Origin: Heterotrichella gracilis | Lineage: Eukaryota > Sar > Xanthophyceae > Tribonematales > Xanthonemataceae | Length of the DNA stretch: 64,000 nucleotides | Reading direction: 5' to 3' | NCBI GenBank assembly: GCA_032358255.1 | Contig: JAULBX010014537.1 | Location: 31,170 to 95,169, forward strand | Shown here: positions 31,443 to 41,355 of the stretch, one piece after another | How the letters are laid out: each line of letters opens with the position of its first letter | Position numbering within the stretch: position 1 is the first letter of the stretch | Translations under genes and position numbers: made by a program | The notes under the pieces: generated by a model | What the model saw: only the letters and a program-made list of their open reading frames with translations | What the model was told of the DNA's origin: nothing | Database searches by the model: none

Positions 31443-34400
31443 ATGAAGCCACACAACAAGACTCCCGTGCAGCGCAAACTACTGGGTGCCTTGGACAAGC
31501 CTCGACAGGTATGTTTTTGCCCTGGGTGACTCGTTGCATTGGCCAAAAAACGGACCTAATGTTAACAAGCTTTTTGCCCACAGCTTGACTTGGAGAACGC
31601 CATATGGAGTCGGCTGAAAGGGTCTGGCGCGGTTCCCAGGTATTCTGTTCGGTTCAATCCCTTGTGCGCTACCCATCACAGCTTGATGCTTTCCTTTCAT
31701 GGTTGAGTTCATTTGTAACTGGCTTACACAGCTTGGTGGAAGACGTTCTGGAGCACAAGAGGCCGACCGAAGCCACCGTGCAACTGCCAGTTTCCACCAG
31801 CCTAACGTGGGTACAGCAACCAGTTCCAGTATGGAACCCAAACCTGCCACAGGTACTGTACTTTACCCACAAGGCACCCCTATCTGCGTGTCGAATTTGC
31901 CCAGCAACGCCACTGCCAGCACGTCAACCCGCAGCTTCTTTTATGTGGTACAGCTCTGTCGTGTTGTGTATATTGATCATTCCGTCTTCACACACTTGCT
32001 CATTGGATTCACCGAATGCCAGAATGTGTGCCGTGCACCACGAAACCCAACTCTATAGGGACCACCACTGCCCCCAGCACTGCTTCACAATGGGGTTCAA
32101 AATCCCTGCACTGCTTTCTCCAGGAGCAGACCCTCAGCCTCCAACTCAACAGGCCATTGGTGCCGCACGGCTTTGCCAACGCCTCCTCTGGGTACCACAA
32201 CACCACAGGCCTCACCCTCAATACCCTAATGGAGGGTGATGTGGGGCGGGACATGACTGCCACAGCGGGGTTGAGCCGGCCACCCAAGGGGGCTGTGACT
32301 GGGGAGCTGGGCCTGGAGCAGAGGTGCGGCGTAGCAATAGCTATATAGGGCTTGGTGCTTAGGGTTTACAGGTTGGGTTTCAAACCCTAAACCGTTAACA
32401 AAGGGTTGTGATTTGGGAGCTGGGCTTGGGGCAGAGGTGGGACTCTGATCCTGTGCATTCTTTAACATACTTCAACAAGTGCACCAGCCTGGCAGGCACT
32501 TGTGGGATCAAAGAAACTCGGAGTTGGGACTTTCTGAAATTGCTCTCATCATCAGCATGTAAATGTTCTCCCGGGAGTGCGCAGCATGCGGCCACCATTA
32601 CAACGGAAACGTGCATGACAATATGTGTGCATGGCGATGGTGCTGCAGGCCAAACTGAAATGCAAATGGAACTGTTGGTGCAGGCCCGACAAGCCCGCCG
32701 CCACCTCCTGCGCCACCTTTGGCATGCGGGCCTCCACCAGCAGCTCCCACCCCACGAGGGACCTGAGCCACACCACCGCCCTGCAAATACCCCTGCAGCG
32801 ATCAACCCTGCGCATCACCAGCCGGCACCAGCCAATGAAATGCGAGCGCTGGATAGACTGCAAACTCGATGTCCGTCGGAGGGACGCCTCAAAGCCAGGG
32901 GGTACGCCAGCCAAGGGGGAGTGTGTGGAGGGGCAGTGTGAGGGGAGTGGGGCGGGGGTGGCGCAGGAGGGGCGCCACGGCGGCGCACTAGAGCAAGGCG
33001 TGCGCTGCATGGCGGGGTGGGTGAGGGGGGCAGCTGCTGCAGCCTTGAAGACCCCGATTGGGGTGCGGGCCTTGAGCCTAGTGCGCCCCTGGAACGATGG
33101 CGATCGCTTCATGCGCATCGCGTCGCCCGGGGCTGGATTCTCGGTGGCGGGCCCCAGGGATTCATCCCAGCATCTGTGGCAAGCTGGTGGTGCACCGTCC
33201 CCGCACCCCACACCCCCGCCACAGCCTGGCAACACCCTCCCCGCGAAAGCCGTCAAACAGCTCCCGCCCTCACCCCAACGTGGCAACACCCCCTGCGCTA
33301 GTTCTTCCAAGGGTTTGGGGACCAGGCAGCCGCAGCGGCAGCCGTTGGGGGCTGAATCCCATCCCGGGGAGCGCCAGGGGTGGGATCCCTGCGCCTCCAG
33401 GTTGCCGAGCGGAGCACACAGGGGCCTGCATGGGCAGTCGGGGCCCCGGAGGCATGGCGGTGCAGGTGATCATGGGAATAAACCACCGTGGTAATTAGCC
33501 AACCATTGGTGATCCACAGTGCAGCGACATCTCCTTTCCCTCTCCACTACTATGGCAACTGTTTGCTTAGGTGATTGATTGGCATTCATCAGGCATTTTA
33601 CTGGTAATTCCCTGATTAACCACGTGCATTCAGGTGATTGGAACGAGGCGGATGGCAAGGGGAAGGGCCGCTGCACATGTGGTAATTAGCTAATGAAAAG
33701 TAATTAAATTATTGACCATGTGGGGTGCATGCAGGTGACCGCAACGAGGCGGGGGGGAAAGGCGAGGAGAAGGGCCCTTGGGCCTGCCTAGCTGCACACC
33801 TGCACCATTCCCCCAGCAAGCGCAAGTTGGGGCTGACCATGAAGCTGCCTGACGAGTGGCACCGGGTGCAGGTAGGAAACTTTCATTCAACGCTGGCAAC
33901 AAATAATAAAATCCATTTCAGAGTAATACACGAAAGGAAACGTATTGTGAATTACAAATGCATTACACTAGGCAAAGCCAAAGGCACTTCTGGGTGACAG
34001 TCATGTGCCCCTCCTTGGCAGGTGAAGGCCGGCGTGACCCAGGTCATTGGCAAGGCGGCATCACAGCGGGTGGAGTGCCGGGGGCAGGTAAGGTGGTGGG
34101 ATATATTGTACAACTGACAGGGGGGTACCCCATCTCATTGCTGATTCCATTTCCTTACCAGCATGCCTGTTTGAACCACACTCGTAGTTGTCTGCTTCTG
34201 AGCATATATAGGTATTTTCTTTTGTCAAAATTGTATAAATGCACGTAACTGACCAAGTACATTATTTTACTTTGCATTGCGTATTTATTGGCTATGTTTT
34301 GCGTGTGGCAGGTTGGGTCCCACCCCCTGCAGCTCACCTGGCAGCGCATGGGGGAGCAGGGGGGCAGCGTCAGCATCGGCAGGCCCTGGGCAAACAAGGG

Positions 34401-34748
34401 GGATAGGGAGGTGTCGTGGGCGGTGACCAGGAGCGAGAAGCAAGGTAGGGGGCGGGAGTTCGGGTCGGGGCCAGTGGCATATTTGCTTGTTTGGAGTTGC
34501 TTGAGCAGGTAGTCCATTTTGCACTCATCACCAGAAACCCGCCATTGGGGAGCTGCATTGGGTAAAACAAATGGATTGGTTTCATTCGCCCAACCCCGTG
34601 CGCAGGCCTGTCCGTCTCCTTGGAATTGCGCCACCAGCGCAGCTCCATGCTGGCCGGCTATGCGCAGCCCCACAACCGGGTGTGCCTGCAGTGGCAGCAC
34701 CCGGAGCGGTCAATGAACGTGACCTTCTACCTGCTGCAACCAGCCTAG
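31443..34748 (+). CDS. unrecognised 567-aa protein, beta-strand-like pattern
   Basis: Nine exons (about 31443-31508, 31584-31639, 31732-31852, 32124-32323, 32684-33465, 33735-33871, 34022-34087, 34312-34444, 34606-34748) join with matching phases from ATG 31443 to TAG 34748, which argues strongly for a real gene. The N-terminus is basic (MKPHNKTPVQRKLLGALDK). Large parts alternate polar and hydrophobic residues, as in EQTLSLQLNRPLVPHGF, TATAGLSRPPKGAVTGELGL, LGLTMKLPDEWHRVQVKAGV, GLSVSLELR and SMNVTFYLLQPA, which suggests a beta-rich or barrel-like fold; this is inference only. The middle of exon 5 is Pro/Gly-rich and probably disordered. No signal peptide or helical membrane span is seen. 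I do not recognise the family. Confidence 0.7.
33461..33690 (+). repeat. two degraded copies of the exon-6 start
   Basis: The acceptor and first codons of the exon at 33735 (GCAGGTGACCGCAACGAGGC) recur at about 33633 (TCAGGTGATTGGAACGAGGC) and weakly at 33463. The first two copies are each followed by a shared intron piece containing GTGGTAATTAGC. Confidence 0.75.
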
Positions 34749-34861
34749 GCCAGCTGAGGAGCCGCAATGGGAAGGATTTGACATGCTGGCTGCAAGCAGT
34801 GCAGCCACCCATGCAACAGTACTCATGGTGGTGGTGCGAATGACCAACCTCTGCACAGCAA

Positions 34862-34945
34862 AGCTACCGGGTGTGCGTGCAGTGGCAGCACCCGAAGCGG
34901 TCAATGAACGTCACCTTCTTGCTGCACCCAGCCTGGGGAGCTGCA
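34862..34945 (+). repeat. copy of the last exon downstream of its stop
   Basis: About 80 bp repeat the end of the gene (GTGCAGTGGCAGCACCCG, CGGTCAATGAACGT, CTGCACCCAGCCTGG). The copy has lost the stop codon position (TGG for TAG). It lies about 115 bp after the true stop. A copy of the exon-4 end also occurs at about 32400-32436. Confidence 0.85.
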
Positions 34946-36010
34946 ACGGTTAGTTTGGCAGTATGTATGGAGCAGCCTGGTGCCACTGGCCTATCCTTGT
35001 GGCCAAGGGCGGTGTGCATGTGCCTTGGGAGGCGCACAGGACACTACTGCAGTTGGTGATTAAACATGCTTGGCAATACACGCAATACAGGTAGATTAGC
35101 AGTCAGCCTTGCACATGCAGCACCAGCCAGCCCCCTGCCCTGCCACCTTATCTGGATCGCGCGTGTATTGCCTGGGGAGGCGCACAGCCCTAGGTCACAG
35201 CTACTCCGCCATACAGCGACAGCTAGCTTGTTATGGGGAAAATCTGGCTGCTTGACCGTCACTGGAAGTGGGTGGGATTTCTACGGTTTTAGGGTATTTT
35301 TTAGTTGTAGGGTTAGCGAGTTGCATTTGGACCCAAACTTGGGGCATTACAGGCAAAGGGATGCCATATTGGTACCCAGTGTTGAGTAGAGAGCAGAGGT
35401 ATGGTGCATATACTGTGCCTGGGAAGGGTGGGTGCAGGACCATGCAGTGTGTAACCAAGGTGTAGCTCCAGAAGAGGGGGGCACAACCCCATGGCATTAT
35501 GACGGGGAGGTTTGTGGGTCTCCCCTGGCGGTGGCAACGGTGGGGCAGCCGCCGTGCACCCCCTGGACCGCCGTTTGTTCACGTGCTTCCAGACGCTTCC
35601 ACTTGTCGGTGGGTGTCCCCTTACAGTGGCATTTGCAACCCTCCTGCATAGGGGTCTAAATCGATATCTAGTACTGAAGCAGCCCCAAATGGGTCCTGCC
35701 CCCTTGCAATCTGTGGCTATCAACTCACTCCCTGTTCCCCCCTGTTCCGTCCAGAACTTCTGGAGTTCACTTTCGTTTTGCACCGAACTTTGAAACGATC
35801 CACATAGTGGTCGACCTCGGTCGTCGTGTGCAGAAAGCTTCGAAACATTGAATCAGTCATTGCAGTGACTGGTGAGGTTGCGCAACTCCAAGCCTGCTTG
35901 CAATTCGTCCTGTCGTCGCTGCAGTGAAGCGATCGAATTACCGGGTCCAACAGAGGTCTGTGCTGCACCTCGCCCTTGATCTCTCCGTTTGCTGAAAAGA
36001 TCTCGCCGCG
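34946..36010. other. intergenic region and DnaJ promoter
   Basis: No coding exon is supported. Two similar pieces (about 34978-35045 and 35140-35190) share TGGGAGGCGCACAG-type words. The last 250 bp precede the DnaJ ATG and probably contain its 5' untranslated region. Confidence 0.5.
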
Positions 36011-39000
36011 ATGTTCTTCGGCGGAGGTGGCGGTGGCTTTCCCTTCGGGGAGATGCCTGAAATGCGACCCAAGAAGTCCAACAACACCCGGTACTACGAG
36101 GTGTTGGGCGTGGACCGTAACGCCACTGAGCAGGAGCTCAAGAAAGCGCACAGAAAGCTGGCGCTGAAGCACCACCCAGACAAGGGTGAGTGGACCAACA
36201 ACAGCTGGAAAAGTGTCTTTTGGTGTTGCGTTCTCTGGTTAACCCTCCAGCGATGTATGTTGGTTTGTCAGCAACTGGCCGCCTTTCCAAGGGCCACCCC
36301 CCAATTGCCTTGTTTTTGAGCTGGTGAAACCCATCGTTGATTGCCTGCTCAAAAGCAGCCTGTCATACACCTCCTATTTATATGTGTTTTCGCCTTGTCT
36401 GGTCCATCTGTGCCGTTCGGCCCTCTGGGTCGGTGCATTGTCACCCAGCATCCTCCACATGTCTGCTCATGCCCACCCATGCATGACGATCAGGCGTTGC
36501 CAACACAGCACCTGTATCTGCTGTTCTCCGTCCAGCTGGTATGTTTTCCAATTGCATCCTATGTTTCATGGCCAGTGGGGCACTGCCCACTCAGGTGCTG
36601 TGTGTACATGGAGTGGGTCAGTATAGTGGAGGCTAATGGCCTCCTCTTCCCTCCTCAACCAATGCACCTGTTCAGGGGCAGGCTGCGTGGTATCTGTATT
36701 TCTCTTGGATTTTCTAATATGGATTCCTCTGTTTCCCTGCTGTAGGTGGCGAGTCTGACACCTTCAAGAACATCAACGAAGCCTACGACGTGCTGAGGGA
36801 CCCCGAGAAGAGGAAGATCTATGACCAGGTATGCACCGCCCGTGTCCTCTGCTCAACCACCAGCAAGCCCTCACAAAACTGCCAGCTCAACCCATTTGCC
36901 GCAGCTGTGTGGCTCAGGCACTGCGAGGCTTATATTGGACACATGTGGTGCCCCTTGTGTATATGGCAGTGGAACATTACCCTCCATAGGCCTGTGAGGA
37001 GAGGGCAGTGCCTTCCTCTTCGCCAACTTTTCTACTTTGACAACGCGCCTGTGGAGTCATAAAAAATGGGTTTAAAGTTGCTGGTTTTCCTAAAATATTG
37101 TCCTGCGTGCAGTATGGCGAGGATGCCCTCAAGGAGGGCATGGGAGGCGGCCCACCAGGCGGCGGCATGGCGGACATCTTTGCCGACCTGTTTGGCGGTG
37201 GCGGTGGTGGCAGCCGCAGGGGGAGCGCACGCGAGCGCAGGGGGGAGGACGTGGTGCACCGCCTCAAGTGCACGCTGGAGGAGTTCTACAACGGCAACAC
37301 GAGGTAAACCCTTGAACCCCGAAGACCCTGCACCCTATCACGGCAGGGGCTTGGATGGCGCAAGGTCAGCGGTAATTAGGCCAGGATGTTACTGTTTGGC
37401 GCTGCCCTGGTCCGCATTTCCCCCTCCTTTTTTGGCTGTTTTGCTGGAGGGCTTGTGAGAAAGGAAAGAACTGTGTTATGTGGACCCCTGCCTTGCTGCA
37501 TCGGCCTCTGAATAAAGTGCATTGACCTGTGCAAGAAGCTGTCCCTGCCATGGAACCAGTAACCCTGAACCATATAGTTTTGAGCCCTAAGCCCCGGCTT
37601 GCTGGCGTGTGCAGGAAGCTGTCCCTGTCCAGGAACGTCAAGTGCGAGACCTGCTCAGGCTCAGGGACCAAGTCAGGGCGGCAATACGAGTGCCAGGTGG
37701 GTGGGGTGCTACCTCTCCGCACGTGGTGCTGAGCTCTTGACAACCTCAATACATTCTTCTAGTGCACGGAGAACGGTGCCCTTTTGCTGCATTTAGTGCC
37801 ACCACCTCTCGCTGTCAGTCTCGCTTGCCTGCCAGTGAGTGCGGTACTGCCAGCGGACAGGCTAGGAATCGACCCTCCCTCCCCCCCATGTAACTGACAA
37901 AACCCTCTCCTCCCCGCCCCGCAGCACTGCCAAGGCACAGGCGTGCAGGTGATGATGCGCCCCCTGGGCCCCGGCATGATGCAGCAAATACAGCAGCCCT
38001 GCTCCAACTGCAACCGCACAGGCTACGCGGTGCCCCCCAACGACAGGTGCAACAAGTGCAGCGGCAAGGGGCTGGTGCAGGAGAAGAAGGTGTTCGAGGT
38101 GCGCTCTAGGGCTTTGGGATTTAGGGTTTAGGGGTTTGCGGTGCCCTCAAGCGGCTGTTGTAATAAGCGCAGCGGCAAGGGGCTGGTGCAGGAGAAGAAG
38201 GTGTTCGAGGTGCGCTCTAGGGCTTTGGGATTTAGGGTTTAGGGTTTTGCGGTGCCCTCAAGCGGCTTTTGTAATAAGCGCAGCGGCATGGGGCTGGTGC
38301 GGGGGAGAGGCGTGGAGGTGCGCTTCAGGGTATTGGGTTTTCAACCTGAGTGTTTAGGGTTTTTCAGCAAGGGGCTGTGCGGTGCCGCCCAGCGACAGGT
38401 GCCCCGTTGATCTACCATCAACCCTAACTGAATATCACGCGCAGGTGCACATCGAGCGGGGCCACAAGCATGGCTCCAAGGTGGTGCTGCGCGGCGAGGC
38501 GGGGTGCAACGAGCCCAACGTGCAGCCGGGCGACGTCATCTTCGTGCTGGAGCAGAAGGAGCACCCCACCTTCAAGCGCATCGGCTGCGACCTGGTCATC
38601 GTGCGCCACATCACGCTGCGCGAGGCGCTGTGCGGGGTGGCGTTCACCATCAACGCGCTGGACAACCGGGTGCTGCACATCCAGAACACGCCTGGGGAGG
38701 TGATCAAGCCCGACAGCTGGAAGTCAATCGCGGTAAGTGCATGCACCATGGTTTCCTCTTTGAGAGCATGCTAGCGAGGTCAATAAGCTGCAAGCTTGCC
38801 TCCTGTTCCCTACTTTCCTTTGCTCCTCGCTCACCCCCCTCCCCCCCCCTGCAGAGCGAGGGCATGCCCATCCAGGGCCGCCCCTACGAGCGCGGCAACC
38901 TGTACATTCGCTTTGTGGTGGACTTCCCAGACAGCCTGGGCGAGGGGGAGAGGAACACGGTGGCACAGATCCTGCCAGCAGCCACACAGGTGCGTGCAGG

Positions 39001-39557
39001 GTTTGGGGTAGGGTTGTTGTGAATGTGGGAGGTGAGGGTAGGTCCTTTCAGATAAGGAGCCTACCATGTGTCATGGATGTCATGCCCGCTAACAGTACCT
39101 GTGGGATGCCAAAATTTTCATCATGTTGCTGTAAGTTCAATTTCAAACCCTCCATTGTCTTTTGGATATAAACGAGGCGGATGCAAACCAAACACCATCC
39201 CGTATGATAAATCCAGAGTTTTAACCTCTGGCATTGAACCCTTCAACCCTCGCCCACAGTCCAATGGCGGCCTGGACATGGACGAGGCGGAGGAGTGCCG
39301 GCTGCAGATGCAAATACAAACTCAAACCCCAGAATATTGGTTGAAACCCTAATTCTAAAACCCCAAAACCTCATTTGCAGTCCAACGGCGCCATGGACAT
39401 GGACGAGGCGGAGGAGTGCCGGCTGCGCGATGTGGCGGACATCGAGAACGAGCTCAAGTCGCGCAAGCAGTTTGGCGCGGGCTCGGGCCCACAAGACAGC
39501 GACTCGGATGATGATGGCCCACGCGGGTCGCAGAGGGTGCAGTGCGCGCAGCAGTAG
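36011..39557 (+). CDS. type-A DnaJ (Hsp40) co-chaperone with CaaX box
   Basis: Eight exons (about 36011-36185, 36746-36828, 37113-37303, 37615-37696, 37925-38098, 38445-38732, 38855-38989, 39381-39557) give 434 aa. It stimulates Hsp70 ATPase activity and delivers substrates. The J domain has [20 protein letters not shown] and the HPD motif (LKHHPDKGG). A Gly-rich linker with [11 protein letters not shown] follows, then four zinc-finger CxxCxGxG-type repeats ([29 protein letters not shown]), the C-terminal substrate domain ([16 protein letters not shown]), and an acidic tail ending VQCAQQ. CAQQ is the plant DnaJ farnesylation motif, so membrane association through a farnesyl group is likely. 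Introns 5 and 7 hold exon copies. Confidence 0.97.
38135..38400 (+). repeat. three to four tandem copies of the DnaJ exon-5 end
   Basis: The zinc-finger exon end (AGCGGCAAGGGGCTGGTGCA, GAGAAGAAGGTGTTCGAG|GT) is repeated at about 38140-38205 and 38250-38325, with a short remnant at 38370-38400. The intron start with GATTTAGGGTTTAGG is copied too. The first copy is nearly perfect over its last 50 bp. Confidence 0.92.
39261..39312 (+). repeat. upstream copy of the DnaJ last-exon start
   Basis: About 50 bp (CAGTCCAATGGCGGCCTGGA, GACGAGGCGGAGGAGTGCCG) match the start of the exon at 39381, then run into CAAACCCTAATTCTAAAACCC before the true acceptor. Confidence 0.92.
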
Positions 39558-41355
39558 GGGGCTAGGACGCCGTTCTCAGTAGCTTGCTGAGCGGGGGTTG
39601 GAGGGGGCTGGCGCTCAGATCCAACAGGCGGCAGCGCAGCGTGGGGGGGTCAGATGGGCCAGTGTGCGCAGCAGGACCGGGTGGGTGATGGGGGACACAC
39701 ACGTGTAGGAGGGCCACCTCTTTCCAGGCCGGTGGGGAGTGGGGAGTGGTGTGGGAAGGGCGGCCACTACGCATTGTTGTTCGGGTGCAGGAGGGCACTG
39801 GGCGGGTGGTAGGGGGAGATGCCATGCGCTGCTGGCTTCAATGGAGACTCCGCTTAGCTGGAGCGATGCATCTACCTGCGGTGCCTGCAAGGGTCATTTA
39901 AGGGAAGGGGCGGGTTGGGTTGGGTACCTCTGCTAGCTAGCTGCATCCACTGCAGGAGATTGGCCAGCGGGGATCCCACGCTAGCTGCTGCTGGGGCAGC
40001 GATGGGAAGGGCTTATCTAGTGCTGAAGGGTTTACATGGTGCCCGTAGACAGCCTGTTCTGGGCTGGTTAATATTTGTCTGTCGTGACAAATGGGGCAAG
40101 CGGCAGTGTGGTGGGTAGCTGGTGTACTGTGTTGGATATTTTAGGGCGCGGGATGACCATAGCAATCGCATAGCTTTTGCAGTGAAGCTTACAGCATGCA
40201 TCCAGGACTAAACAATGGCCCGCCTTTGCTGGGCCAGCCAGTATGACGGATCCAGGGTGCTGATATGAGTCCTTGGGGTGAATCTGGCATACCTGGTGGG
40301 GATCTCCCTGCCAATGGCCCATTCAGTGAGGTTTTGGCATCGCTCAGTGGTTGCATGTGCTGGCCATTAAGTTCAAGCTTCTGGGCACAGCTCCGTTGTC
40401 GGGTGCATACCGCAGGTGTGCGGCTTTGAGACTCTTAAGTCATGCGCGATATTGCAGCTGATTTTAGTTTAATTTGACTCAGCCAATTTGACAAGTGTAT
40501 GTATACACTGCGGCAACTCGTATAATCCTATCAAGGAAAAGGTTTTAGGCTGAACGTGGGCACCCCAAATGGTAGTGATTGATTGTCCATTGGATTTGAA
40601 ATCAGACGGCGCTGGCCGCACCCCTTAGTTGTACAGTGTACGCTTAACACCGTGTAAGCAATGCAGTTGCCTTTGTCAAATTTCGGAAATTTGTGGTCCC
40701 ATTATACAGAAGTGCTGCCGCAACGGTGCCACCGTGCCGCGCAGATATATCGGGCCCCACCGTGCCACGCAGATATATAGGGCCCCATTGGATGTATGCA
40801 TGCATGCCGCTGCAATGGTGAACAAATGGCTGCCGGTGGCGTTATAATTGGACCAATCGATTCAATCTATTGCCAACATGGACAGCGGCTGATTCCTGCC
40901 CAAGTATTGCAACGGTAACAGATATATCTTGCCATTATGTGCTCCCACGCTGTGCTGCCGGCAGAAGTCTTAGAATAGAAAGAAGATAAATAAGAGAGAA
41001 GAAGAAATAAAGGGGACGGAGGTAGGGGCCACTGGATCGCACCAGGGCACCAACCAGCCAGAACGGCTGGTCATAAATAAGGTATGCATCAAGCCTACGG
41101 TAGGAAAAACAGGCCAAAAGTATGGGTCCTCACTGCCTAGGAAGACTGCGAGGGGTAAACTGTATTGCTAATAGCCATAAAAAACATGGCTCTCCGAGTC
41201 AACAATTAAACCAAATGGAAAGTGCAGGGGTGAGAGATCAGATGCCCTCCCTTTCTGCTTACCCCTTGGGCCAAAGTACGTCCAAGCCGCCTGAGGTACA
41301 GCTTGCACCAAGCGCTGGACTCCTGGCGAGATACCGCATGGGTTCAGTGCCAACG
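39558..41355. other. intergenic region between convergent DnaJ and DUF268 gene
   Basis: No gene is supported. An A/G-rich patch lies at about 40975-41015, and a duplicated GATATAT-GGGCCCCA-type 30-mer at about 40742-40795. Confidence 0.55.

Noticed and set aside
31604-32239. 211-codon plus-strand frame
   Set aside because: It covers parts of exons 2-4 of the 567-aa gene in one unspliced run, but mixes frames. The spliced model with GT/AG borders is better supported.
32552-33310. 252-codon minus-strand frame
   Set aside because: It is antisense to the long exon 5 of the plus-strand gene, whose frame has better phase support on both sides.
37800-37890. B-box-like GGTCGATTCC on the minus strand in a DnaJ intron
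   Set aside because: No A box at the right distance and no matching copy elsewhere in the window.
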